A stretch of 64,000 nucleotides of DNA from Adlercreutzia sp. ZJ141. GTDB lineage: Bacteria > Actinomycetota > Coriobacteriia > Coriobacteriales > Eggerthellaceae. Under the pieces are notes generated by a model. That model was not told the origin of the DNA, made no database searches, and saw nothing but the letters and a program-made list of their open reading frames with translations. Below are positions 44,825 to 54,062 of the stretch, in pieces; the stretch's first letter is position 1; each line of letters starts with the position of its first letter. The stretch spans positions 99,072 through 163,071 of the forward strand of contig NZ_JAAKEB010000005.1 of NCBI RefSeq assembly GCF_011038965.1, in the 5' to 3' direction. A program made the position numbers and the translations under genes.

Positions 44825-45937
44825 TTACGCTTTCGATGCTGTCCATTGCTGCAGGTGAGCGCGCAGAATGTCATCGGACACCTCGACGAGCTCCCAATTG
44901 CCCACGTCACGCGGCAGCACGAAACGCACCTGGCCGCCGCGCGCCTTCTTGTCGCGCTTCATCGCGTCAAGCATGTCGGCAGGCGATGCCGACCACGACA
45001 AAGCGGGAAGTCCCAGCGCGTCGAGCAGTTCGTCTTGTGTTTCCACCAACTCTTCGGGCGTACCCAGCAAATCAGCGGCCAAGCGCGCAGCAAAGCGCAT
45101 GCCCTCGGCCACCGCCGCGCCATGGCTGTAGGTGCCATAACCCGATAACTTCTCTATCGCATGAGCCAGCGTGTGCCCATAGTTTAAGCATTCACGCACG
45201 CCGCGGCTTTCAGTTTGATCCTGTGCCACCACGTCGGCCTTGAACACCACCGAGCGAACGATGGCCTCTTGTACGACGCCTTCGTCGCGCGCCGCCAGCT
45301 GATTGGCATGATCGAGTAGCCAGAAGAAGAAATCGTCGGAGTCGATGACCGACGCCTTGGCTATTTCGGCACAGCCACACGCCCATTCGCGCTCGTTGAG
45401 CGTGGATAGCGCGTTGATGTCGGCACACACATACGTCGGCTGGTTGAACGTTCCCACCAGGTTCTTCCCCGCGCTGAGATTGACGCCGGTTTTGCCACCC
45501 ACCGACGAGTCGACCATCGCCAGCAGCGTGGTGGGCACCTGCACCACCGAAACGCCCCGCATGTACGTCGACCCAACAAAACCGGCAATATCACCCACCA
45601 CGCCGCCGCCGAGTGCTACAACTACGCAGTCACGTCCGAGCGAGCAAGCCGCCATGGCTTCCCAAATCTCGCCAGCAACTGCGATTGATTTCGAGTCTTC
45701 ACCTGCGGGAATGGTTATGTCTGATACGCGATAGCCTTCGGCTGCCAACGACCGCTTCGCCTGAGCCAAGTACAGTGGGGCAACGTTTGAATCGGTTATC
45801 ACGAGCACACGGTCGGCTTTGCCGCCCGCTGCCGTGGCACGCACGTGCTGACCAAGCCGGTCGAGTGCGCCTGCACCCACCCGCACGTCATATGCGGACT
45901 CACCGGGGATATTCACCACTACTTTTGTTGTGGGCAT
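44825..45937 (-). CDS. aroB: 3-dehydroquinate synthase
   Basis: 370 residues. Second shikimate step: NAD- and metal-dependent conversion of DAHP to 3-dehydroquinate. Visible are the NAD-binding LGGGVVGDIAGFVGSTYMRG, VPTTLLAMVDSSVGGKTGVN, NLVGTFNQP and the metal-binding Glu/His set in CAEIAKASVI and LNYGHTLAHAIE. ATG 45937 overlaps aroK by 19 bp. Confidence 0.96.
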   Translation of the reverse strand: MPTTKVVVNIPGESAYDVRVGAGALDRLGQHVRATAAGGKADRVLVITDSNVAPLYLAQAKRSLAAEGYRVSDITIPAGEDSKSIAVAGEIWEAMAACSLGRDCVVVALGGGVVGDIAGFVGSTYMRGVSVVQVPTTLLAMVDSSVGGKTGVNLSAGKNLVGTFNQPTYVCADINALSTLNEREWACGCAEIAKASVIDSDDFFFWLLDHANQLAARDEGVVQEAIVRSVVFKADVVAQDQTESRGVRECLNYGHTLAHAIEKLSGYGTYSHGAAVAEGMRFAARLAADLLGTPEELVETQDELLDALGLPALSWSASPADMLDAMKRDKKARGGQVRFVLPRDVGNWELVEVSDDILRAHLQQWTASKA

Positions 45938-46479
45938 AACACGCCCTCCTTTACAAGTATGCCGCGCACTTCGTATGCGATGGCAGGCACGCGCCTCCCA
46001 GCCGTTGAAATGGAAACGTCGGCGACTTCTGTATACAGCGGAAACCGGTTAGCCGCTAACGCGCGAGCGGCTTGTACGTCTTGAAATAGCGGACGGGTCG
46101 ACACGTCACTGATCCTACCGCGTGCCTCATCGACGTCGACCTCTAAGTGAACCACAAAACCAGATGACTTCAAAATGTCGCGATTCTCAGGCCGCATAAC
46201 AATGCCGCCGCCGCACGAGATGAGCAACGGGGGCTTTTCCGACAGCTCGCGCAGCACGTCGGTCTCGATAGCGCGGAAGCCCTCTTCGCCCACTTCTTCG
46301 AAGATTCGCTTGATCCGCTTCCCTTCGCGGCGCTCGAGGTACACGTCGGCATCCACCGAACCGACGCCGCACACACGCGCCAGCCGCCGCGCCACGGACG
46401 ACTTGCCCGCGCCCATAAACCCAATGAAGAACACCGGGCGCGTAAGCTCGAACCGTTCGTTTTCGTCAGTCACCCACAT
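45919..46479 (-). CDS. aroK: Shikimate kinase
   Basis: 186 residues. Phosphorylates shikimate with ATP. Walker A GFMGAGKSS (19-27), the shikimate-contacting Asp in SVDADVYLE, the ISCGGGIV loop and the STRPLF lid Arg are all in place. ATG 46479 follows GGAAAGGAAG. It overlaps aroB and follows aroC by about 100 bp. Confidence 0.95.
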   Translation of the reverse strand: MWVTDENERFELTRPVFFIGFMGAGKSSVARRLARVCGVGSVDADVYLERREGKRIKRIFEEVGEEGFRAIETDVLRELSEKPPLLISCGGGIVMRPENRDILKSSGFVVHLEVDVDEARGRISDVSTRPLFQDVQAARALAANRFPLYTEVADVSISTAGRRVPAIAYEVRGILVKEGVLCPQQK

Positions 46480-46582
46480 CTTCCTTTCCGATAACAGCGT
46501 TCAGCAAAATGCACGAACCAATGTCGTTTGGTTAAGCACCACTGTGTCAATGCGTCAAAGGGTCACACCCTACGCCTGCGCG

Positions 46583-47755
46583 TTACTTTGACACGGTACG
46601 GAGCCGCTGCTTGTACGACTTCACTGCGGCTTTAATATCGGCCATGTTGTCGCGTCCGAATTTTTCCAGATAGGCGTTGGCCAGCGCGAACGCCACCTCC
46701 GATTCGGCCACCACCGCGCAGGCAGGTACGGCACAGGTATCGCTTCGCTCCTTCGACGCAAGCTCCACCTCCAACGTGTCCAGGTTCACCGTTTCAAGCG
46801 GCGTCATGAGCGTGGGAATGGGCTTCATGGCTACCGTAGCAATAAGCGGCATTCCTGAGGTCATGCCCCCCTCGAGGCCGCCCGCGTTGTTTGATGTGCG
46901 GGAGAACCCGACGCCCCGTTCAAGCACAATGGGGTCGTGCACCTGCGAACCCACCCGCCGCGAAGCCTCGAAGCCCAAGCCGAACTCAACGCCCTTGATT
47001 GCAGGAATGGAAAATAGCGCCGCACCGAGGCGCGAGGTTAAGCGGTCAGCCGCCGTCGCGTAGCCGCCCACGCCGGGCACAAGACCCGTGGCAACCACGC
47101 GAAATGTTCCGCCCAGGCTCTCGCCCGCCGCCTTCGCATGATCAATGGCGTCCTTCATAGCCTGCGTCGCCTTCGCATCGGGACAGCGGACCTCACTCGT
47201 TTCGATGTCGAGCGGTTTATAGTCGGGCGCAGCAACCATAGGATCGTCTTCTTCGAAGCGTGCACTGCCAATGGAAGTAACGTAGGAGAACACCTCGACG
47301 CCCAGCTCGGCCAGAAACTCCCTCGCAATGCCCGCCGCCGCCACGCGCGCGGCAGTTTCGCGCGCGCTCGCGCGTTCGAGAATGTTGCGACAGTCGTCAG
47401 TGTTGGTTTTCAGCGCGCCCACCAGATCGGCATGACCTGGGCGCGGCGTGACCTCGCGCACCAAGCCTGCGGGCACGTCGCCGAAGGGCGCCATGCGGTC
47501 GGTCCAATTCTGCCAATCGCGGTTTTTCACTACCAGCGTCACCGGCGTGCCAAGGGTACGGCCAAACCGCAGACCCGACACCACTTCAACCGTATCGCGC
47601 TCGATGGTCTGTCTGCCACCCCGGCCATACCCCGACTGTCGACGGGCGAGGTCGGAGTTGATACTCTCTTCAGAAACCTTCAGCCCCGCCGGAACACCTT
47701 CGACAATGGCGGTAAGCTGCGGGCCGTGGCTTTCACCTGCGGTGATGTAATGCAT
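46583..47755 (-). CDS. aroC: Chorismate synthase
   Basis: 390 residues from ATG 47755 (MHYITAGESHGPQLTAIVEG). Final step of the shared aromatic pathway, FMN-dependent loss of phosphate from EPSP. Conserved GESHG, RRQSGYGRGGRQTIE, RPGHADLVGALK, ARETAARVAAAGIA and RTSNNAGGLEGGMTSG segments are seen. The longer frame to 47827 adds 24 residues not found in the family. Confidence 0.96.
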   Translation of the reverse strand: MHYITAGESHGPQLTAIVEGVPAGLKVSEESINSDLARRQSGYGRGGRQTIERDTVEVVSGLRFGRTLGTPVTLVVKNRDWQNWTDRMAPFGDVPAGLVREVTPRPGHADLVGALKTNTDDCRNILERASARETAARVAAAGIAREFLAELGVEVFSYVTSIGSARFEEDDPMVAAPDYKPLDIETSEVRCPDAKATQAMKDAIDHAKAAGESLGGTFRVVATGLVPGVGGYATAADRLTSRLGAALFSIPAIKGVEFGLGFEASRRVGSQVHDPIVLERGVGFSRTSNNAGGLEGGMTSGMPLIATVAMKPIPTLMTPLETVNLDTLEVELASKERSDTCAVPACAVVAESEVAFALANAYLEKFGRDNMADIKAAVKSYKQRLRTVSK

Positions 47756-47854
47756 AGCATGGTCGCTTTCTCGCTGCAGACAACGTTTCGCCGGCGCAAA
47801 ACAAGGGTGTGGTCTGCATTTTTTCATTCGGAGCTATTGTAGCGCAAGTTCGTA

Positions 47855-48793
47855 TTACAGCGCGAACCCGGCGGCGCGAGCCATAACGTCGAGCAAGCCG
47901 TCGAACCCAAGCGTATCGGGCTCATTGGCAGCCTGTAAGAACAGCTGCACGGCGGCAACAGCCTGACCAACCAGCATGCCGCCCCCACTGCGGAATGTGC
48001 AACCCGCCGCCTTCGCGCCGGCAGCCAGCGCAGTTTCACCATGGCCGTACACAGCATCAAACACCCACTGACCCTCATGCAGTGCGCTCACGTCGAAAGG
48101 CGCAGGATCGCCCGGCTTCATGCCCAACGGTGTCGCGTCGATAACGATGTCGGCGCACGAGATGAGGTTGCAGCTGTCGTCGTACGACGCACCTTCAACA
48201 CGCACCTCGCGTTTTGAGCGGGCTTTGCGGGACGTTTGAGTCGTTCGGGTCGTTTGGAACGCGCAGACCGCATGCTCATTGTGGGCCACGCAAGCAGCAT
48301 AGGCCGCACGCCAGGCCTCCACCCGCTCGCGCGCGCGCTGCGCGTCGCGTCCGAGCATGAGCACGCTCGCACCTGCATCAACGCACGCACCGAGAATTGA
48401 AAATGACGTGGGTCCCGTGCCACACACAACCACACGCGCTCCCTCAAAGCAAGCACCTATGCTCTGAAGGTACGTCACACAACCAAAACCGTCGGTGTTA
48501 TGTGCAGCAAGCTTGCCATCAATCTTCACCAGCACGTTCGCGCCACGCGCCAACCGTGCTGCCTCACTCGCGGTGTCGGCGGCAGCAAACGCGAGTTCCT
48601 TATACGGCGTGGTGATGTTTAAGCCCAGCCAGCTGCGCTGTTCGATGAACGCCTGCGCCTCGTGCGAATGCTCGATATCGGCGAAACCGTATTCCCACGG
48701 CAACCCAAGCGCCCGATAGGCGGCGTTGTGCATTGCCGGCGACTTCGAATGACCCACCGGATGACCAAGCACGTACAGCTTCTCAGTTGCGCC
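47855..48793 (-). CDS. aroE: Shikimate dehydrogenase
   Basis: 312 residues from ATG 48793, ten bases after AAAGGAG. NADP-dependent reduction of 3-dehydroshikimate. The substrate site GHPVGHSKSPAMHNAAYRAL, the NITTPYKE catalytic Lys, AHNTDGFG and the nucleotide-binding VVVCGTGPTSFSILGAC are present (family usual: GAGG; here GTGP). An insert of about 35 residues around TTRTTQTSRKARSKRE after LGRDAQR makes it longer than usual. Confidence 0.93.
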   Translation of the reverse strand, partial: GATEKLYVLGHPVGHSKSPAMHNAAYRALGLPWEYGFADIEHSHEAQAFIEQRSWLGLNITTPYKELAFAAADTASEAARLARGANVLVKIDGKLAAHNTDGFGCVTYLQSIGACFEGARVVVCGTGPTSFSILGACVDAGASVLMLGRDAQRARERVEAWRAAYAACVAHNEHAVCAFQTTRTTQTSRKARSKREVRVEGASYDDSCNLISCADIVIDATPLGMKPGDPAPFDVSALHEGQWVFDAVYGHGETALAAGAKAAGCTFRSGGGMLVGQAVAAVQLFLQAANEPDTLGFDGLLDVMARAAGFAL

Positions 48794-48847
48794 CATAACG
48801 AACGCGCTCCTTTCCCCACTTTTTTCATCATGTTTATGCCCACGCAC

Positions 48848-49423
48848 CTAGACGCTCTGACTCTGGCTCTCGCTTGCCTGCGATGCCTTTGCCGACTGTA
48901 CCTCTTCTACGGGTACGGCAGTTGCGGCCCCTTCGGGTTGACGACTGCCCAAAATGACGCGTTCAACCTTGCGAAGCACCAGCGTATGTTTCAGGTCTTG
49001 CTCGACAAGCGGCGCCACCAAATACGACTTCATGCCCAGCATGTTAGCGGCCACCACATCGGTTGACAGCTGATCGCCAATGGCCACCGTGTCGCAGCGC
49101 GCGCCACCGATCTTCGCGCGACCAATCAGCACCCCATGCGGCAGCGGCTTGCACGACTTCGCCACAATGGGCAGGTCGAGCTCTTCCGCCAAGCTAAACA
49201 CACTCTGGTGCCAATTGTTTGACACCAAACAGAACGACACTCCGGCCTCACGGGCGCGCGTAATCCAAAACCGCACGTCACGAGGCACTTCATGCGTGTC
49301 GCGCGTGAGAATAGTGTTATCAATGTCCAGCAGCACGTGCACAAGGCCGCACTCCAGCAGATCACGCTCGATATCGATGCGCGAAACGCGAGAAAAATAC
49401 CTGTCAGGCTGAAAAATCGGCAT
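48848..49423 (-). CDS. YqeG-family HAD phosphatase
   Basis: 191 residues. HAD-superfamily IIIA phosphatase, with LLDIDNTILTRD (nucleophile and acid Asp), FCLVSNNW (motif II), and AIGDQLSTDVVAAN (motif IV). Family members act on phosphatidylglycerophosphate-like or nucleotide substrates; the role here is not fixed. ATG 49423 follows AAGGAGG. It has an Ala/Ser/Gln-rich C-terminal tail of about 30 residues. It is located between mltG and aroE in a continuous minus-strand gene run. Confidence 0.9.
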   Translation of the reverse strand: MPIFQPDRYFSRVSRIDIERDLLECGLVHVLLDIDNTILTRDTHEVPRDVRFWITRAREAGVSFCLVSNNWHQSVFSLAEELDLPIVAKSCKPLPHGVLIGRAKIGGARCDTVAIGDQLSTDVVAANMLGMKSYLVAPLVEQDLKHTLVLRKVERVILGSRQPEGAATAVPVEEVQSAKASQASESQSQSV

Positions 49424-49445
49424 GGCGGCCCTCCTTCGCGAAAGA

Positions 49446-49488
49446 GAAAGCCCGCAGCACACCTTCATGGGGACCGCTGCAGGCTTTC
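49446..49488 (-). terminator. Terminator downstream of mltG
   Basis: GAAAGCCCGCAGC (49446-49458) pairs with GCTGCAGGCTTTC (49476-49488), one mismatch. On the minus strand the stem leads into TCTCTTTCGC. It separates mltG from yqeG. Confidence 0.7.
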
Positions 49489-49525
49489 GCTCGGGGTGTC
49501 ATGTCGGAACTGGTACGCGCCAAGC

Positions 49526-50704
49526 CTAGCCCGCGTTCTGCGGCGTGTTCGCGATAGCCGCCTGGTGCTCGTCATAGGTGCGAGAGAAGGCATACTGAAG
49601 GGTGCCGTCTTCGCCATTCCAGAAGTAGAAGTAGTAGTTGTCGGATTCAATAGGCGAACACACGGCCTTCAGGCACGCCAAACCCGGAGAGCAAATAGGC
49701 GTCGGTGGCAGACCCTTGTACGTATACGTGCTGTACGGATCGTCCGCATGTACTTCTTCAGGAGACGGATCGTGACCCACCACGTACGCCGTGGTGGCAT
49801 CGGACTGCAAGTAGCCCGCCGTCTCGCCGAACTCGTTCGTTAGGCGGTTGTAGAACACACCGGCAACCTGCGCGCGAATATCATCGGATCCGGTCGACTC
49901 CTTCTCAACAATGGAAGCGAGCTTCACCACGTCGTACACGTTGAGACCAACGCTTTGGGGATACGTGAGATCAAGCGTCGAAAATTCTGCGTTGAACTGG
50001 TCAAGCATCATACGAATGATCGAATCGGCTGTAGCGGTATCGTCAAGCTCGTACGTTTTGGGGAACAGGAACCCTTCAAGGCTGTTCTCGCCCGCATCGG
50101 CGAGGAAGCTGTAGTCGGCCGCATACACGCTCGCGTTCGATGCGGCTGCAGTGAAGTCCTCGGCGGAAACGCGGCCCTCGGTAGCTTCCGCAACCGCTGC
50201 AGCGATATCGGTTAGCTTGTAGCCTTCGGGCACAGTGAGCGTTGACTCCGCCTGAGGACCGGCTTGGATAGCCGCAATAATGTCGTCAATGGGCGTTTCG
50301 CCGGCGAACGTGTAGCTGCCAGGCTTCAACTGGTCGGCAACGCCCAGCTCATCCACGCGCGACGAGAAGTCTGACGATCGAGCGATAAGCCCCGCTTCGC
50401 ACAGCGTGTCGCCAATGGTCTTAGCGCTTTCCCCCGCCTCAACCGTGATGGTAGCCTGCTCGTTCGGGCCGATTAGTTCAGCGCCGCTCCCCGAGCAGCC
50501 CTTCATCATTGTAGAGATGGCGAAGACGGCCGCAACCACGATAGCAATAGTAACCACTGCAGCAAACACCAGTGGTGCCTTGCTCTGCTTCGGGCGGATG
50601 TAGCTGGTGTCGTACGTTTTGAATTGACGAGCACCGCGCGCATGTGCCGAACGGGCGGCATGATTGGGGCGTCGGGAATATGTCATTTGTCGTCTGGGTG
50701 ACAT
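49526..50704 (-). CDS. mltG: Endolytic murein transglycosylase MltG
   Basis: 392 residues. A cytoplasmic basic N-terminus (about 1-43), one membrane helix (about 44-66), a LysM-like subdomain, then the YceG/MltG catalytic domain with Glu in LASIVEKEST, FYNRL, LQSDATTAYVVG and PTPICSPGLACLKAV. It cuts nascent peptidoglycan strands and so sets glycan length. ATG 50704 follows AAAGG. The gene follows ruvX by 19 bp, the common order. Confidence 0.95.
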   Translation of the reverse strand: MSPRRQMTYSRRPNHAARSAHARGARQFKTYDTSYIRPKQSKAPLVFAAVVTIAIVVAAVFAISTMMKGCSGSGAELIGPNEQATITVEAGESAKTIGDTLCEAGLIARSSDFSSRVDELGVADQLKPGSYTFAGETPIDDIIAAIQAGPQAESTLTVPEGYKLTDIAAAVAEATEGRVSAEDFTAAASNASVYAADYSFLADAGENSLEGFLFPKTYELDDTATADSIIRMMLDQFNAEFSTLDLTYPQSVGLNVYDVVKLASIVEKESTGSDDIRAQVAGVFYNRLTNEFGETAGYLQSDATTAYVVGHDPSPEEVHADDPYSTYTYKGLPPTPICSPGLACLKAVCSPIESDNYYFYFWNGEDGTLQYAFSRTYDEHQAAIANTPQNAG

Positions 50705-50723
50705 AGGTTTGCAGCCTTTCGTG

Positions 50724-51134
50724 TCAATGGCGCGCGTCGAGCCACGCCTGCAAGAACAAGCTAGCGGCTATCATATCTATTTTGCCCCGCATCGAACGTT
50801 CGCTGTATCCCTTTTCACGCAAACTCCGTTTGGCTTCACGCGAGCTCAAACGCTCGTCGGTAAATTCGACGGGAAGTCCGCACGCAGCACTGATGCGCAC
50901 CGCAGCTTCTCGAATGCGTGCAGCTTGGGGGCCTTCCTCGCCCGCCATGGTATACGGTAGACCGCAGAGCAAAAGCTCAGGTTCCCAATCTTCGAGCACC
51001 CGCGCGAAGGGCTTTGCGCACCCGAGCACTTCCGCCGCGGGCAGCACGCACACCGGTGAGGCAACGCGCATTCCTGGGTCGCACACTGCAATGCCCACGC
51101 GCACCTCACCTATGTCCAAAGCCAAAACCCTCAT
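50724..51134 (-). CDS. ruvX: RuvX/YqgF Holliday junction resolvase-like RNase
   Basis: 136 residues. RNase H-like fold with LALDIGEVRVGIAVCDP at the start, VCGLPYTMAGEEGPQA-type glycine loop, FTDERLSS and the C-terminal IDMIAASLFLQAWLD acidic helix. Family members process pre-16S rRNA or branched DNA. ATG 51134. It lies about 200 bp after alaS. Confidence 0.93.
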   Translation of the reverse strand: MRVLALDIGEVRVGIAVCDPGMRVASPVCVLPAAEVLGCAKPFARVLEDWEPELLLCGLPYTMAGEEGPQAARIREAAVRISAACGLPVEFTDERLSSREAKRSLREKGYSERSMRGKIDMIAASLFLQAWLDARH

Positions 51135-51246
51135 CGAACGCCTTTCTCTTATCCAGGAAACGCTGAATTACTCCGCAAGCCCTGTTCGGGCGCGCCGGAC
51201 TCGACACACGTTTCCCTCGCGCCGTCTTATACGACGCCAATCATGC

Positions 51247-51269
51247 CGAAGGCCCCAGCGGGGCCTTCG
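51247..51269 (-). terminator. 10-bp hairpin between alaS and ruvX
   Basis: CGAAGGCCCC (51247-51256) pairs perfectly with GGGGCCTTCG (51260-51269), loop AGC. The minus strand lacks a U-tract after it, so it may slow rather than stop transcription from alaS into ruvX. Confidence 0.5.
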
Positions 51270-51339
51270 CGCGAATGGGCTTAAACGGAAGCAGACGCAC
51301 CTTTACGCCCAACTCCGCAAGCTAAATAACGCAATCGCT

Positions 51340-53976
51340 CTACAGCAGCAAGCCGCGTGCGATGTCGAGCGCTGCATCAATACCACTTGCATCCTTGCCG
51401 CCAGCTTGTGCCATGGTCGGCTTTCCGCCGCCGCCACCTTGAATGGCCGGCCCCATTGCCTTGATGATAGCCCCAGCGTTGAATCCAGCAGACACCGCTT
51501 CATCGGTGCCGGCAGCCATAAGCACGGGTTTACCATCCTTTTCACCAGCGATAACAAGTGCGCCCGGAGCGCTCATACGCGCACGCACGATGTCCCACAT
51601 GTTGCGCATCTGGGCGCCTTCGCGAATGGCCGTGCGGGCAATGATAACCGGGTAACCGCCCTTCGCGGAAACCACAGCCGCCAGTAACTCGTTGATACCG
51701 TCATCGGACACGATGTCTTTCGCACGCTTCGCCTTCTGCTGAATATCTTTCAGCGCCTTTAAGTTTGAAGCAGTACGCTCACTCACGTCGAACAGCGGCA
51801 CGCGCAGCTCGGCGGCGGTTTCCTTCAGCTCGGCCTCAATTTCGTTCACGTATCCCAAAGCGCCGTAGCTGGTTACCGCTTCGATGCGGCGCACGTTAGC
51901 GCCCACGCTCGATTCCGAGGTAATTTTCATGAAGCCGATTTCTGCGGTGTTGCGCACGTGACATCCACCGCACAGCTCGCGGCTGAACTCGCCCGCCTCA
52001 ACCACGCGAACGCGCTCGCCATACTTTTCGCCGAACAGACCCACAATGCCCCGTTCACGCGCGTCAGACAGCGACGTTTCGTAGATAGTGGTGGGGATTG
52101 CCTCCATGATGTACTCGTTGGCGATACGCTCGACCTCGGCAAGCTGATCGAGTGTCATGGCCTCGAAGTGCGTGAAATCGAACCGCAGACGGTCGGGTCC
52201 TACGTAGCTGCCGGCCTGTTTCACGTGATCACCGAGCACCTGGCGCAGCGACGCGTGCAGAATGTGCGTTGCGGTATGGTTGCGCTCGATGGCGTGGCGA
52301 CGGCGCGGGCTGACGCTCGCGTGCACCACGTCACCCACATGCAGCACGCCTTCCTTGCAGTGCACGGTGTGTACGAACAACCCTTTTTCGGGTGTTGCAG
52401 TTCCCTGCACAAGCACATGCAAACCCTCGGCATCGAAGGCACCCATGTCGCCCACTTGGCCGCCCATCTCGGCGTAGAACGGTGTTACGTCGAGTACCAC
52501 CTCGCCCAGGCCACTGCCGACAAGTTCGTTTACTCGCTTGCCATCGCGCAGCAAAGCGAGCACGCGGGCATCGCATTCCAGCTGATCGTAGCCAAGAAAC
52601 TTCGTGGCACCCACCTCGTTCAGTGTGTCGGTATACACGCCGCCGTAGGTGCTCCATGCCGCTTCGATGTCGGCTTTGTTCGCCGCACGAGCGCGATCAC
52701 GCTGTTCTTCCATGCACTCGTGGAAGCGATCCATGTCAACCTGAATGCCTGCATCAGCCGCCAGCTCGCAGGTGACCTCTACCGGGAAACCATACGTGTC
52801 GTGCAACACAAAGGCCTGGTCGCCAGAAAGCACCGGCCCCTCTAGCTGGGCAAGCGCCTCATTTAGGAACGCCCTGCCCTGACGCAGCGTAGCACCAAAG
52901 CGCTCTTCCTCGGCAAGAATAAGCCGGCGCTCAAGTTCGCGGTTTTCCACAATTTCGGGGTACACATCACCCATAAGGCGGACAATCTCGTCAACATACT
53001 CGTTTAAGAATGGTCCCTCAATGCCGATAAGATGTGCCTTCATGATAGCACGACGCAGCAGACGGCGCAGCACGTAGCCGCGCCCTTCGTTAGAAGGAAG
53101 AATGCCGTCGGCAATCATAAATGTAACCGCACGGCTGTGATCAGCAATGATACGCAGCGCGAGGTCGGCAGCAGCGTCGCTTCCGTACGTTGCACCCGAC
53201 AACCGCTCTCCAACCGCCACCAGGCTGCGCAGCACGTCAGTTTCGTAGTTCGACTGTACGCCTTGCATAATGGCAGCAATGCGTTCAAGGCCCATGCCGG
53301 TGTCGATGTTTTTCTTTGGCAGTGGAACAAGCGTGCCGTCCTCTTGCCCATCAAACTGCGTAAACACGCAGTTCCAGTACTCCAGGAAGCGGTCGCAATC
53401 GCACCCGGGCGCGCAATCGGGCTTGCCGCAGCCGAATTCGGGACCCTGATCGAAGTAGATCTCGGAACACGGGCCGCACGGACCTGTAGGGCCACCGCGC
53501 CAGAAGTTGTCATCTTCACCCAAGCGCGAAATATGGTCTTCCGGCACGCCGAGGCTCTTCCAAATCTCGATGGTTTCGTCGTCGTCTTCAAACACCGTGA
53601 AATACAGATGCTCGGCCGGAAGCTCAAGTACGTTCACAGAGAAGTCGTACGCCCACGCGCACATTTCCTGCTTGAAGTACTCGCCGAACCCGAAGTTGCC
53701 CAGCATCTCGAAAAAGCTCTGGTGCCGCCCGGTGGTACCAATGATATCGATGTCGTTAGTACGCACGCATTTCTGTGCGGTGGTAGTACCAATATAGGGT
53801 GCCGGAAGCTGCTTTTGCTGCAGGAAGTACGGCTTAAACTGAACCATCCCCGCAACCGTGAGCAAAAGCGATGGGTCGTCGGGCACCAGCGAGCTGGAAG
53901 GCCAGCGCTGGCAGCCCTTTTCTTCGAAATACTTCAGGTACTTCTCGCGGATTTCCGCACTTGTCATGTACTTCAT
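51340..53976 (-). CDS. alaS: Alanyl-tRNA synthetase
   Basis: 878 residues. Charges tRNA-Ala. Class II catalytic core with MTSAEIREKYLKYFEEKGC, TTAQKCVRTNDIDIIGTTGR and GMGLERIAA; the editing domain has HNHTATHILHASL and CGGCHVRNT zinc/active-site motifs; the C-terminal C-Ala domain ends GGGGGKPTMAQAGGKD. An insertion ECGKPDCAPGCDCDRF-like Cys-rich loop (about 185-198) recalls a zinc site in some bacterial AlaRS. ATG 53976 chosen; TTG 53979 directly before it is the alternative. AAGGA precedes. Confidence 0.97.
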   Translation of the reverse strand: MKYMTSAEIREKYLKYFEEKGCQRWPSSSLVPDDPSLLLTVAGMVQFKPYFLQQKQLPAPYIGTTTAQKCVRTNDIDIIGTTGRHQSFFEMLGNFGFGEYFKQEMCAWAYDFSVNVLELPAEHLYFTVFEDDDETIEIWKSLGVPEDHISRLGEDDNFWRGGPTGPCGPCSEIYFDQGPEFGCGKPDCAPGCDCDRFLEYWNCVFTQFDGQEDGTLVPLPKKNIDTGMGLERIAAIMQGVQSNYETDVLRSLVAVGERLSGATYGSDAAADLALRIIADHSRAVTFMIADGILPSNEGRGYVLRRLLRRAIMKAHLIGIEGPFLNEYVDEIVRLMGDVYPEIVENRELERRLILAEEERFGATLRQGRAFLNEALAQLEGPVLSGDQAFVLHDTYGFPVEVTCELAADAGIQVDMDRFHECMEEQRDRARAANKADIEAAWSTYGGVYTDTLNEVGATKFLGYDQLECDARVLALLRDGKRVNELVGSGLGEVVLDVTPFYAEMGGQVGDMGAFDAEGLHVLVQGTATPEKGLFVHTVHCKEGVLHVGDVVHASVSPRRRHAIERNHTATHILHASLRQVLGDHVKQAGSYVGPDRLRFDFTHFEAMTLDQLAEVERIANEYIMEAIPTTIYETSLSDARERGIVGLFGEKYGERVRVVEAGEFSRELCGGCHVRNTAEIGFMKITSESSVGANVRRIEAVTSYGALGYVNEIEAELKETAAELRVPLFDVSERTASNLKALKDIQQKAKRAKDIVSDDGINELLAAVVSAKGGYPVIIARTAIREGAQMRNMWDIVRARMSAPGALVIAGEKDGKPVLMAAGTDEAVSAGFNAGAIIKAMGPAIQGGGGGKPTMAQAGGKDASGIDAALDIARGLLL

Positions 53977-54062
53977 CAATGCAATCCTTCTGATGGTTCG
54001 TTTGTCCCGATAACACTTCCGCCCCTGCGTAGGGCGTCTCTCACAAAGGTTGGCTCAGATTG

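Noticed and set aside
44757..44846. N-terminal extension of aroQ to ATG 44846
   Set aside because: Extra residues are not found in type II dehydroquinases and the internal ATG 44756 has a good AAAAGGA.
53977..54062. T-box leader for alaS
   Set aside because: The gap to the upstream gene is about 85 bp, too short for a T-box, and no T-box motif is seen.
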